In this document: in pieces, positions 6,373 through 14,295 of the stretch
Numbering within the stretch: position 1 is the first letter of the stretch
Layout of the letters: each line of letters opens with the position of its first letter
IMG/VR virus record: IMGVR_UViG_3300038463_000106
Coordinates: 1 to 26,107 of that record
Source of the DNA: a virus
Reading direction: 5' to 3' (one strand)
Length of the DNA stretch: 26,107 nt
Position numbers and translations under genes: made by a program
Notes under the pieces: model-generated
Databases searched by the model: none
What the model was told of the DNA's origin: nothing
The model's input: the letters and a program-made list of their open reading frames with translations, nothing else

Positions 6373-9021
6373 ATGGCAGACGAAGTAAACAGTGTAACTA
6401 CAAACGCACCATCACCTGCTCCCTCTGCCAAGCCCGAGTCACCTAATGACAGTCCTCTTGGAGTCTATGCCCCTTTTGATTATTCCTCGGAGCCGTTCGC
6501 GGAGCTGAGTGAAGACGCAAAAGGTGCGCTGATGCAATTAGACATCATCGCCACAAAGACGGACGTAGCTGCTCGACGATTTGAAGTTGAGCAAGCGTGG
6601 GAAGCCCTGCACTTTGACCGAGGATACCAACATCTCCTCCGAGGTAAGCAGGGTGGATGGATTTTGCCGGGACAAGCCTCAGGGTTTGGAGCAACGTCGC
6701 AGAAAAATAACAACACCATTTACGACACTAACGTGTACGGATCGAAGGGAGACATTATTGTCTCTTCTCTCTCCAGAGAAGTTCCCAAGGTGGAATTTTT
6801 CCCAGCCAATCCTGATTTCGGTCCAGACATTGTGGCCGCAGAAGAAGCTGAGGTGTTCAAAGAGATTTGGTCACGCAACAATAATCTGCACGCTCTGCTT
6901 ACAGAGTGCGCCCGTATCTTCTGGAACGAAGACAGAGTTCTAGCATGGACGCGCTATGAACTCAACGGACAGCTCTACGGTTTTGACGGAGATGAAGACG
7001 GAGATAAGGCACCAGTAGTGCCTGAGGACATCCTCAATCCTCCCGAGGACACTCCCACCGGCCAAGAAGGCTTGGACGATTTCTTAGGACAGATGGAATC
7101 ACCCATAGAAGAGGGTGGGGAAAATATCGAAGGAGATGAAGACGCTGTAGCGTTGCCTCCTTCAGAAGCAGCAAAGAAGCCGCGTGGTAGAGAAGTCACC
7201 ACATTGCACGGCAAGCTCGACCACAAAGTACCAATCGCGGTAGACGCTATTAAGGACATGCAGTTTGTCCAGCTCTACGAAGATCTCGACGTAGCTATTG
7301 CGCGCGCCAAGTTTCCTTGGATCGCAGAGAAAATCAAGCCGGGGTCCGATGGAAACTCAGAAGTTGAGCTAGACAGGATCGCAAGAGAGAACACAAGGCA
7401 AGCGGTTTTAGGAGCGTACGTAACAGGCGACTCCTTGCAGAGACATACAGTAGTCAAGCACACTTGGTTTCGTCCTGCAATGTTCATGGACGAAAAAGTA
7501 AGCGACGTTGCACGCGCAGAGCTCCTTGAGAATTTTCCCAATGGAGCACTCCTCGTCAAGGCCGGTGCAAACTACGCATTCTCTCGCAACGAGAGCATGG
7601 ATGCACACCTCGCCATTGCTCACCCGTTCTCAGGAAAAGGACAGAACCGAAGAGCTTTAGGAAGTTCCCTGATATCGGTGCAGAAACGCATCAACGACTG
7701 GGTAGACTTGCTAGACGACTTCTTCAAGAGAACCGTCCCCAAGAAGTGGATGAATGCAGAAGCGTTTGATCTGGAAGCTATCAAAGGACAGACAAACATC
7801 CCCGGCAGCACTGGAGGCTTCCAGCCGCAGCCCGGTCTTACTACTGCAGATCAGTACATCATGGTTGAGCCTACACCACAGCCTCAATCGGCTATGTGGG
7901 ACGCCATCAAGTACTTCCTAACCACTTTGTCAGAAGACATCACAGGCGCTTTGCCCTCACTGTTCGGAGCAGCCACGGGAGAAAATACCGTAGGTAATGC
8001 ACAGATCCAAAGAGACCAAGCGTTGCAAAGAATTGGATGCCCATGGAACAGTATTCAGTTGCTGTTTGCTGAGTGCGCCCGACAAGCCGTAGGATGCGCT
8101 GCAGATTGCAGAGAAGGCAAAGTCATTTCCCAGTCCTTCAAGGACATCGGAAGAATCAGAGTCAACACCAGCAATCTGTCAGGCAACGTACTGTGTTACC
8201 CAGAGAGTGATCCAAGCTTCCCAGAGAGTTCCGCTCAACGAGAAGCCAAGCTCACATCTATGGTGGACACCAGCACTTCAAATCCTCAGCTTGCCGCTTG
8301 GATATTTGCACCAGAGAATTTGCCGGTGCTTCAATCCGGCCTACGTATGAAGGGCTTCAAAGTAATCGGAGCATCCTCCATCACCAAGCAGAAGACAGAG
8401 TTCGAATTGCTTCTGCGTAGCGGCCCGATGCCCAACCCTAAGGTCATGCAGATTCAACAGACTTTGCAGCAAGCCGCAGAAGAGATGCAACCCGGCATTG
8501 CTCAAGGCTTACCGCCAGATCCTAAAGAACTGGCGATGGTGGCACAGTTACAGCAAATGGAAAAGACGCTTCCTCCTTTAGTGAGCACAGTACCCGTGGC
8601 GCAAGACGAGAGCGAACTCCATACGTTGGAAGCATCACAGTGTTTGTCGTGGTTGAATAGCTCCGAGGGTCAGAAGTTTAAATACGGAACACCCGAACAG
8701 CGCGCAGCCTTCACAAACGTGAAGCTTCACTGGTCCGAGCACATGGCAATGGCTAAGCAGATAGCGCTGGCTAACGCACCTCCGATGGACAAGCCTCCGT
8801 CTGAGTCGATCAGCGTAGATGTGAGCAAGATGCCTGCTAACGTAGCAATACAGGCCTTGGCGAAGATGAAAATCAACGCCAGCCCAGCAGACTTTGCACA
8901 GCACGCCGCAGATCAGCTCAACCAAAAAGTACAAGCCAAGGCTATACCAGAGGCACTGAAGGGTGAGAAACCAAAACCCCCAGCACCTCCCGGTGGACCG
9001 CCCCGGCAGCTGAGACGATAA
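6373..9021 (+). CDS. portal protein
   Basis: The 882-aa protein is assigned as portal from size, composition and position just after terminase and before the scaffold and capsid. Residues about 45-170 resemble the portal N-terminal region (Trp-rich RGYQHLL, then NTIYDTNVYGSKGDIIVSSL). Residues about 430-480 carry the RALGSSLISVQKRINDWVDL helix, like the portal stem. A Gln/Pro-rich tail of about 180 residues follows. An acidic insertion (about 205-270, many Asp/Glu/Pro) is an unusual extra. Twelve copies would form the DNA channel at one capsid vertex. AAGGAGG lies just upstream of the ATG. Confidence 0.85.
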   Translation: MADEVNSVTTNAPSPAPSAKPESPNDSPLGVYAPFDYSSEPFAELSEDAKGALMQLDIIATKTDVAARRFEVEQAWEALHFDRGYQHLLRGKQGGWILPGQASGFGATSQKNNNTIYDTNVYGSKGDIIVSSLSREVPKVEFFPANPDFGPDIVAAEEAEVFKEIWSRNNNLHALLTECARIFWNEDRVLAWTRYELNGQLYGFDGDEDGDKAPVVPEDILNPPEDTPTGQEGLDDFLGQMESPIEEGGENIEGDEDAVALPPSEAAKKPRGREVTTLHGKLDHKVPIAVDAIKDMQFVQLYEDLDVAIARAKFPWIAEKIKPGSDGNSEVELDRIARENTRQAVLGAYVTGDSLQRHTVVKHTWFRPAMFMDEKVSDVARAELLENFPNGALLVKAGANYAFSRNESMDAHLAIAHPFSGKGQNRRALGSSLISVQKRINDWVDLLDDFFKRTVPKKWMNAEAFDLEAIKGQTNIPGSTGGFQPQPGLTTADQYIMVEPTPQPQSAMWDAIKYFLTTLSEDITGALPSLFGAATGENTVGNAQIQRDQALQRIGCPWNSIQLLFAECARQAVGCAADCREGKVISQSFKDIGRIRVNTSNLSGNVLCYPESDPSFPESSAQREAKLTSMVDTSTSNPQLAAWIFAPENLPVLQSGLRMKGFKVIGASSITKQKTEFELLLRSGPMPNPKVMQIQQTLQQAAEEMQPGIAQGLPPDPKELAMVAQLQQMEKTLPPLVSTVPVAQDESELHTLEASQCLSWLNSSEGQKFKYGTPEQRAAFTNVKLHWSEHMAMAKQIALANAPPMDKPPSESISVDVSKMPANVAIQALAKMKINASPADFAQHAADQLNQKVQAKAIPEALKGEKPKPPAPPGGPPRQLRR

Positions 9022-9037
9022 ATCAAAAGGAGCCATG

Positions 9038-9583
9038 ATGGCTGATAAAAAGCTAATTGCCGTTTTTCAACGTCATGGCTCTACTACTTTGAACGAAGAC
9101 AACAAGTTCCGAGCTCGTCTCGATCCCCCTCTGGACGACAAGGGTTTGAAGCAAGCAGAAGATGCTGCCAAGAACCTGAAGAAGTTGGAAATCGAATTGA
9201 AGCGCATCGTATCCAGCCCGCTACTTAGGGCCTGTCAAACAGCAGATGCATTTGCTGAGGAATACGGACTAGAAGTTGAGCAGGACAGGGCTTTGATTTC
9301 TTGGGCACTGGGATTCTTGAGCGGAAGAGACAAAGATGAATACGCAGACATCTTGAACCTCTATGTAGAAAATCCTAAAATGACAATCCCAGACGGGGAG
9401 TCACTCGATGACTTTGAGCAGAGAAACTTTGAGTACCTAGACAAAGAGCTGAAGAAAGACGACAACCTGACGCTCTACGTAAGTCATAACAGTAACTGTG
9501 TGGCTCTCAACAAAATGATAGATGAAGCTTCACAGGAAAAGCAGAGAGCGATGAGGTCTCAGTTAAGCCCGGTGGAACCTTAG
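9038..9583 (+). CDS. histidine phosphatase family protein, apparently frameshifted
   Basis: The catalytic set of the phosphoglycerate mutase-like superfamily is complete: RHG at residues 12-14, R64 in SSPLLRACQTA, E121 in GES, and H150 in VSHNS. It should be a phosphomonoester hydrolase; the substrate is unknown. ATG 9038 fits AAGGAG (9027-9032) better than the ATG at 9035. After GAAAAG (9536-9541) the reading frame turns into an unconvincing 12-15 residues and stops at 9583, while the -1 frame continues with a natural-looking C-terminus to 9663. This may be a programmed shift, a real mutation or a sequence error. It lies between portal and scaffold, an unusual place for such an enzyme. Confidence 0.85.
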   Translation: MADKKLIAVFQRHGSTTLNEDNKFRARLDPPLDDKGLKQAEDAAKNLKKLEIELKRIVSSPLLRACQTADAFAEEYGLEVEQDRALISWALGFLSGRDKDEYADILNLYVENPKMTIPDGESLDDFEQRNFEYLDKELKKDDNLTLYVSHNSNCVALNKMIDEASQEKQRAMRSQLSPVEP

Positions 9584-9663
9584 GGGTATACGTTGATGGG
9601 AAAGGAAACTACAGCGTAGACATACTCTTTGGCAAGGAGAAGTCAGCAGAATTTGGAACGTAA
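9526..9663 (+). other. -1 frame C-terminal extension of the histidine phosphatase
   Basis: The -1 frame is open from 9526 (after a TGA at 9523) to the TAA at 9661. If the ribosome slips back one base around GAAAAG at 9536-9541, the product continues AESDEVSVKPGGTLGVYVDG, then a short Gly/Asn turn, SVDILFGKEK and SAEFGT. This reads as ordinary protein, unlike the frame-0 tail. The slip site is weak by X-XXY-YYZ rules, so mutation is at least as likely as programmed frameshifting. Confidence 0.55.
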
Positions 9664-9677
9664 GACTCAGGAGCAAC

Positions 9678-9854
9678 ATGAATCATAACGATATTCGCAT
9701 TGCGCGACTGATGCAAGTAGCTGCCATGCTAACAAACAGCGGACACTGTAGAGCAGACGCAGTTTTGGCAGTACAGCAAGCCTTAGAGCTTGAGAAACAA
9801 GTCGTAGAAGCAGTAAAGAACTCAGAACCGACAAATGTCGAGGAGACTCAATAA
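9678..9854 (+). CDS. small protein of unknown function
   Basis: The 58-aa protein begins MNHNDIRIARLMQ, has an Ala/Val-rich helix (AVLAVQQALELEKQVVEAV) and ends in VEETQ. A GACTCAGGAG ribosome-binding motif precedes the ATG. Its stop codon overlaps the start of the scaffold-like gene (TAATG at 9852-9856), so the two are probably translationally coupled. No family is recognised. A small helical protein next to a scaffold could be an assembly partner, but that is only positional. Confidence 0.7.
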   Translation: MNHNDIRIARLMQVAAMLTNSGHCRADAVLAVQQALELEKQVVEAVKNSEPTNVEETQ

Positions 9855-11293
9855 TGTCAGAATCAGTTTTGGACTTCGCAAGTTTAGACACAGCCGCAGC
9901 AGAAGTTGACGCGCCTGTAGTTGATACCACCACCACAACCGACGCCCCGGTCGTTGATACCACAACCACTGACAAGGCTGATGCGCCCGTAGTTGACAGC
10001 ACAAAGAAAGAGGCAAAGCCGCAATACAACAGCGACGGATCTCCTAAGACGGACGACACTGCAAAAGCAGAAGATCTCCCCGGCTCAGAGAAGACCCCGC
10101 AAGAGATCCGCAAAGCACTGAAGGCGTTCCGTGATATCGACCCGGTAGCCAACGGTAACGCCGTGAAGCAGCTCCACGGAGCCTTCGAGCGCTGGGAAGC
10201 AGCCAAGGCCATTTATCCCGGTGGCGTCAAAGAAATGCAGCAGGCGAAGGAATTTGCTGAACTAGTCGGTGGCGCAGAGGGCTACGAAAAGCTCACAGGC
10301 ACGGTACAGGCAGCAGAAGCCTCTGACGCCAAGCTGTACGAAGGAAATCCTGAGCTCATCCAGAACATCGTAGACGACCTGAAGGCGCAAGGCAAGTTAG
10401 ACGCTCTCGGAAAGTTAGCACCGTCGTTCTTGGATGCGGTTAAGGCGCACGACGAAAAAGGATACTACTCTGCGTTCGCCCCTCATTTCTTGAGCGGCCT
10501 AGAAACAGTGAACATGCCGGGAGCCATCAACGGACTCGTCAAAGCACTGGCAGATCCAGACCCAGCCAAAGCAGTTGCCGCAGCCAAAGAGATTGCTGAC
10601 GGACTGAGTGGTTGGTACAAGAATTTGGAAACAGAGAATAAGAAATCTAAGGACGCTGTGATTTCACCCGAGCGCAAGCAGCTCGAAGCAGATCGTGCAG
10701 CCTTCTTGAAGCAGCAGGAAGATTTCAAGACCAACCAGAGCACAGAGTTCAAGAACAACGTAGCTAAGACGTGCGAGAGTGTTAACAACAAGACTCTCGG
10801 TTCCCATCTTGGGGCATACCTCAAGATGCCGTTCTTCAAAGGCTTTGGACGAGAGAATCTGATGCCTCTTGGAAACACCATCAAGCAGAACCTGTACGAC
10901 ACACTCAAAGCTGATGGCGCATACCAAGCACAGATGAAGGCTATGTGGGGAGCAAAGACCCCAGATCGCGCCAAGATCGAAGAGTATCACAAAGCGCGCG
11001 TGGATTCTATCTCGGAAGAGATCGTCAGGAACACAGTTCAGAAGATGTATCCCGGGTACGCCAAGGGAGGTGCAGCAGCAGGCCGAGTAGCCGCAGCCAC
11101 AGAAAAGAAAACAGTGGCCGGTAAAACAGACGCCGCAGCTGCCACCGCAACTGCCGCAGGTAAGCCCACATATGTGGCGCAGAAGCCAGCATGGGATTCC
11201 ATTGATTGGGACAAGGACCCTAAGCAGCTCATGTACATCACAGGCAAAGCCTACTTGAAGGGCAAAGGAACACTCGTCACATGGAGGAAGTAA
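9854..11293 (+). CDS. putative capsid scaffolding protein
   Basis: The 479-aa acidic, helical protein lies between portal and major capsid genes, where phage scaffolds usually lie. Its N-terminal 50 residues hold three copies of DAPVVD separated by Thr runs. The middle is Lys/Ala/Glu-rich with a coiled-coil-like stretch (about 270-300, ERKQLEADRAAFLKQQEDF). The C-terminus has an Ala/Thr linker before a basic end. High charge and helix content fit a scaffold, but no family motif is visible, so position carries the call. GAGGAGACTCA lies just before the ATG. Confidence 0.65.
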   Translation: MSESVLDFASLDTAAAEVDAPVVDTTTTTDAPVVDTTTTDKADAPVVDSTKKEAKPQYNSDGSPKTDDTAKAEDLPGSEKTPQEIRKALKAFRDIDPVANGNAVKQLHGAFERWEAAKAIYPGGVKEMQQAKEFAELVGGAEGYEKLTGTVQAAEASDAKLYEGNPELIQNIVDDLKAQGKLDALGKLAPSFLDAVKAHDEKGYYSAFAPHFLSGLETVNMPGAINGLVKALADPDPAKAVAAAKEIADGLSGWYKNLETENKKSKDAVISPERKQLEADRAAFLKQQEDFKTNQSTEFKNNVAKTCESVNNKTLGSHLGAYLKMPFFKGFGRENLMPLGNTIKQNLYDTLKADGAYQAQMKAMWGAKTPDRAKIEEYHKARVDSISEEIVRNTVQKMYPGYAKGGAAAGRVAAATEKKTVAGKTDAAAATATAAGKPTYVAQKPAWDSIDWDKDPKQLMYITGKAYLKGKGTLVTWRK

Positions 11294-11296
11294 CCC

Positions 11297-11530
11297 ATGT
11301 ACTTTTTGGAAAAGATTGAAAAACAACTGGAGAAACTAACAATGTCCACACAAGCTCTTACCGCAGCCGTTACCAAGCTCTCGGCTGATGTCGCCTCCCT
11401 CGTCGCACAGTCTGCCGCCAGCGTTCCTCAGGCAGATGTTGATGCAGTCACCGCATCAGTCACCGCTTTGGATGCAACGGTCGTTGCCGCACTGGCACCA
11501 GCCGCACCCGCAGCTACGCCAGCAGCGTAA
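11297..11530 (+). CDS. small Ala/Val-rich coiled-coil protein
   Basis: The 77-aa protein has repeated heptad-like segments (TALTAAVTKLSADVASLVAQ, then VDAVTASVTALDATVVAAL) and an Ala/Pro tail. The first ATG (11297) has GGAGG at 11283-11287, and an internal ATG at 11342 also has a GGAG, so two starts are possible. Such small trimeric-looking proteins occur beside phage capsid genes. The function here is unknown. It starts three bases after the scaffold stop. Confidence 0.7.
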   Translation: MYFLEKIEKQLEKLTMSTQALTAAVTKLSADVASLVAQSAASVPQADVDAVTASVTALDATVVAALAPAAPAATPAA

Positions 11531-11537
11531 ATCTTAA

Positions 11538-11606
11538 CCCAGTGTAGTGCTGGGAAGGGGTCCGGTGGAACCTAGGGGAAACCCGAATCCACCAAGAATT
11601 CCTAGG
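11538..11606 (+). other. intergenic hairpins before the 84-aa gene
   Basis: CCCAG (11538-11542) pairs with CTGGG (11550-11554). A second element, GGTGG...CCACC, encloses GGG-GAAA-CCC, a GNRA-type tetraloop. There is no T run. The pair fits an mRNA processing or stability element between two highly expressed structural genes. Confidence 0.45.
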
Positions 11607-11616
11607 AGAATATATC

Positions 11617-11871
11617 ATGGCAGGACAAACTCGGAACGGCAAGCCCGTTCAAGTCGGAGATCAGGTCAGCATTGTTGGCGTGGTCACAGCAATCACAGGC
11701 ACAGGTGGCGCAGCCAACCTCACAGTGCAGTGCTCGGGAGCCCTGAACGGCCCTCTGGACACAACCACTGGAGCGTACAGCTACTCCATCGGAGTGCCTC
11801 TCGGTGGTGGCACCAACGCCCCCGCGACTGGCGTGTACGCAGCTGATGTTGCGGCATCACAGTCTTTGTAA
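11617..11871 (+). CDS. small beta-rich protein, possible capsid accessory
   Basis: The 84-aa protein is Gly/Thr/Val-rich with alternating hydrophobic strands (VGDQVSIVGVVTAITGTG, then LTVQCSG and YSYSIGVPLG). The composition suggests a small beta-barrel. It sits directly upstream of the capsid leader, where head-decoration proteins often lie, but no known fold can be assigned. AGGAG precedes the ATG. Confidence 0.7.
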   Translation: MAGQTRNGKPVQVGDQVSIVGVVTAITGTGGAANLTVQCSGALNGPLDTTTGAYSYSIGVPLGGGTNAPATGVYAADVAASQSL

Positions 11872-12169
11872 CAAACATACACAGGCTTAATTGACTAAGA
11901 GGATAACGCCTGTGGGGAGCACACAAAAGATGTGCCTCCTACAGCAAGCTACGCACGGTCACAAGCCGGTGACCACAAGGGCCAAGCCCTCAGCGTAGTT
12001 GTTGTAGGAGCTACATCTAAACCTCTCACGCCAACTTCCAGAATGGTCTCGAAGACTCTAAATCTCGACAAGGAACAAGGAGTGAAAACAGTACGACTCA
12101 GCGCTAGCCCAGTTGACCCTTTAGAAAGGTCTGCTACGTGGGACTTCCGCAACAAAGAAGTGAATTTTT
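11872..12169 (+). promoter_or_regulatory. structured leader region of the major capsid gene
   Basis: These 298 bases contain successive hairpins: 11881-11886/11908-11913, 11919-11923/11931-11935, 11957-11962/11969-11974, 11978-11982/11986-11990 and 12002-12006/12010-12014, all perfectly paired. The start codon of the capsid gene at 12170 has only a poor AAGAAG-like site about 13 bases upstream, which is surprising for the most abundant virion protein. One frame stays open across the region (see next entry), so coding cannot be excluded. No promoter was found. Confidence 0.45.
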
Positions 12170-12288
12170 ATGCCATTACTAGAAGCAGCTGTAGAAGCAG
12201 TCGAACTCGACGCTTTTGCAAAAGAGATCCCCGATCTCGTATTCCATGGCACGACAGCGTACTCGCTGTTCAAGGCCGAAGCAACTAA
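11932..12288 (+). CDS. doubtful ORF overlapping the capsid gene start
   Basis: A GTG at 11932 opens a 118-codon frame in the leader. Its first 80 residues look protein-like (for example VDPLERSATWDF and VSKTLNLDKEQGVKTVRL), but the last 40 are an Arg/Ser-rich reading of the capsid gene in the wrong frame. GGGGAG lies 12 bases before the GTG, which is too far for a good site. It could be a genuine small gene, a decayed gene, or a chance frame across an RNA element. Confidence 0.25.
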   Translation: MPPTASYARSQAGDHKGQALSVVVVGATSKPLTPTSRMVSKTLNLDKEQGVKTVRLSASPVDPLERSATWDFRNKEVNFYAITRSSCRSSRTRRFCKRDPRSRIPWHDSVLAVQGRSN

Positions 12289-13697
12289 CGTCCCGGTCAG
12301 CAACCAGAGCAATGCTGGTGGCACTGTCCGCGCGTCCTTCCGTGTGCCGTTCCGCGTGCAGTCTGGTTCGGCAATTTCGCAGGGAACTGGTAACGCAGAT
12401 GCAATGGGTCGCGGTACGGGCTCGCAGTGGGCATCGTTCGCGTTGGCCCCGGTTTACCTGTTTAACGTTTGCGAAATCTCGTGGCTCGCTCAGGCGTCCA
12501 CCGACAGCAAGCAGAAGGGACTGTTCGCAGTCAAAGCTCAGGAAATGAAGAACTCGCTCGATGCCGCTATGCAGGGTATCGAAGGGTTGATCAACTCTGA
12601 CGGCTCTGGCATGATTGATCAGATCCCGGCAACAGCGGTCATCAACAACGGTACAGGCGTCGGAGCACAGACTTCCAGCATCGTTGGCGTGAACGTTGCG
12701 GTCGCTTTCTCGGATCAGCAAGTTGTTCAGTTCTTCACCACGGGTGGAGTGAACCGTGGCGGCACCGCGACGATCTCGTACGTCAGCGGCCCCGACAACA
12801 CTCTGTATTTCAGCACGGCACTTCCTGCCGGAACCGCAGTGACCGATTACATCGTGGTCAACGGCGCAACCTACGGAACTGGAGCATCCATCCTCGGCAT
12901 CAAGGCTTGGGACGTGAACTCCAACAGCGGAACCATCGCTGGTCTGAACCGTGCGTCTTACCCCGGTCGTCTGAGCACACCTACCATTAACTTGGCTGGT
13001 GCAGCAATCACCCCGGGCATCGCACAGCGCGCTGAGGTCCTCTTGGGCCGCGCACTGGGTCCTGACGCCGACAGCATCAAGTCCGGCATCTGGTACGGTC
13101 CCCCTGAGCAGGCTTTCGCTCAGAGCAACTTGATGTACAACGTTCAGATCGTCAACGCTCAGGAAATTCAGGGCGACAAGACGCACGATATGTCCAAGAA
13201 GTATTTCTCGGACACGTTCGGTGGACGCAAGTACCACAAGTCGTGGACTGCGATCAACAACCGCATGGACCTGTTGGTATTAGACAGCTGGTACATTGGT
13301 GAGTTAAGTCCTCTGGAGCTGTATGACTTCGGTGGTGGCAACGTTGTGGCACCAGTGCCCGACATCAGCTCGACAACCGGCACCGCGAGCTACCTTACCA
13401 GCCACATGTTCGCCTTGACAAACGTTAGGGGCGAGTAAAATTCTCTCTGATTGACTTGAACGCTGAAATGCCAACAAGGGGCAAGCGAAAGCAGCCTGAA
13501 CGACTAAGCGAGAGAAAACTCTTCGGAGTTATGCGATAGTCTGTTCTCATGGGAACAACAACCATGAGAGACCAACAGAAATGATTGGTCTGCTCCACGC
13601 CGGAGCATAACAAATAGATAACACCTGTTTCAACTTGGCGAACGCAGCGCCGCGCGCTGGCCTTTACATCCAAAACGCTGCGGTCCCAACTGTCTAA
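12170..13697 (+). CDS. major capsid protein, split by a group I intron (join 12170..13415, 13618..13697)
   Basis: Exon 1 encodes an abundant-type virion protein: balanced composition, Gly/Thr/Val-rich strands and a position after the scaffold. Unspliced, it would end at TAA 13436-13438 (422 aa). A group I intron begins inside a codon after T13415. Joining to A13618 restores the frame (codon TAT) and adds a C-terminus beginning YNTCFNLANAAPRAGLYIQN and ending AAVPTV, 441 aa in all. The capsid assignment is from context and size; no fold motif was matched. Splicing is therefore needed for the full protein, and splice failure would give a variant ending in VRGE. The ribosome-binding site is weak and the leader is structured. 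Confidence 0.85.
13416..13617 (+). ncRNA. group I self-splicing intron in the major capsid gene
   Basis: The 202-nt intron has the expected parts. P1 is exon CGCCT (13411-13415) with GGGCG (13429-13433), ending in the required U-G pair. P10 is exon TAAC (13619-13622) with GTTA (13424-13427) of the same guide. P3 is TTCTCTC (13441-13447) with GAGAGAA (13510-13516). P5 is 13469-13472/13480-13483. P7 is GACTA (13502-13506) with TAGTC (13537-13541), extended by GAAC/GTTC. P8 is AACTC-TTCG-GAGTT (13517-13530). P9 is 13546-13552/13562-13568, followed by hairpins 13570-13575/13585-13590 and 13592-13596/13602-13606. It ends in the conserved G at 13617. It encodes no protein. Confidence 0.92.
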
Positions 13698-13792
13698 TTC
13701 TAAAGCACTTACACCAGTTTTGTCTAGGGTTTTCTGCAGAGAACCCGTGGGCAGGAGTCCTGCTGCAGCGGGATTCCTTCTCAAAACAGAGC

Positions 13793-13821
13793 TTGTGCTG
13801 TGCTCACAGTTGTGGTATACT
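13793..13821 (+). promoter_or_regulatory. sigma70-like extended -10 promoter for the HNH gene
   Basis: TTGTGC (13793-13798) and TATACT (13816-13821) are separated by 17 bases, and TGG directly before the -10 makes it an extended -10. The HNH start is about 60 bases downstream. This is the clearest promoter in the window and implies transcription by the host polymerase independent of the capsid operon. Confidence 0.65.
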
Positions 13822-13830
13822 GTTTTCAAG

Positions 13831-13860
13831 GGTGGGGAGACGCCTCGAACGTCTCCCTGC
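13831..13860 (+). other. GC-rich 5' UTR hairpin of the HNH gene
   Basis: GGGAGACG (13835-13842) pairs perfectly with CGTCTCCC (13850-13857), and flanking GGG and CCC can extend it. It lies between the promoter and the GAGGAG ribosome-binding site and is not followed by a T run. Leader hairpins of this sort are known to limit or stabilise mRNAs of phage homing endonucleases. The role here is inferred. Confidence 0.55.
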
Positions 13861-13881
13861 CCGATCTTTCGAGGAGATCAA

Positions 13882-14295
13882 ATGGAAGAACGAAAGAAGT
13901 ATCTTCACGAGTGGCGCATGGACGCGCAGATTAAAGATCCAGATTACCTAAGAAGGAAAGCACTGAAAGAACTCTACCACACGACTGTGGAATGGTATGA
14001 GGAAAAGTTTTTAGAACAAGACAAACACTGCGCTCTGTGCCCAGCTACTCAGCAGTCTGATTCAGGGAAGAGACTGAGCGTGGATCACGACCACAATTGT
14101 TGCTCTGGAAAAAGAGCGTGTGGGGAGTGCAACAGAGGCTTGTTGTGCTTCAACTGCAATAAGAAGTTGGGAATGCTGGAAATATTCATGAGGGAATGCA
14201 AGATCTTCCATATGGAACCAAACCCAGACTCATGGACTTTCCGAGCGTTGAAGTATCTCAAATCGTACGACAAAAAAGGACTCAGTAATGAATAG
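13882..14295 (+). CDS. HNH / endonuclease VII-like nuclease next to the intron
   Basis: The 137-aa protein resembles the phage recombination endonuclease VII group: a CxxC pair (C50, C53), the catalytic DHDH motif at 68-71, a CGEC-NRG-LLCFNCNKKLG segment with further zinc cysteines, and a closing helix. Enzymes of this family cut branched DNA or act as homing nucleases. It follows the second capsid exon by 184 bases and has its own promoter and leader hairpin, so it looks like a separately acquired cassette. It may cut intron-less capsid alleles and spread the intron. GAGGAG precedes ATG 13882. Its end overlaps the next gene by eight bases. Confidence 0.88.
   Translation: MEERKKYLHEWRMDAQIKDPDYLRRKALKELYHTTVEWYEEKFLEQDKHCALCPATQQSDSGKRLSVDHDHNCCSGKRACGECNRGLLCFNCNKKLGMLEIFMRECKIFHMEPNPDSWTFRALKYLKSYDKKGLSNE

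Noticed and set aside
12179-13237. Long minus-strand open frame (352 codons) opposite the capsid gene
   Set aside because: It is the complement of a strongly coding gene, is Arg/Cys-rich, has no ribosome-binding site and no neighbours on that strand.
13422-13438. Natural end of the capsid protein at VRGE
   Set aside because: The stop lies inside the intron P1 region, and the joined frame provides a better C-terminus.
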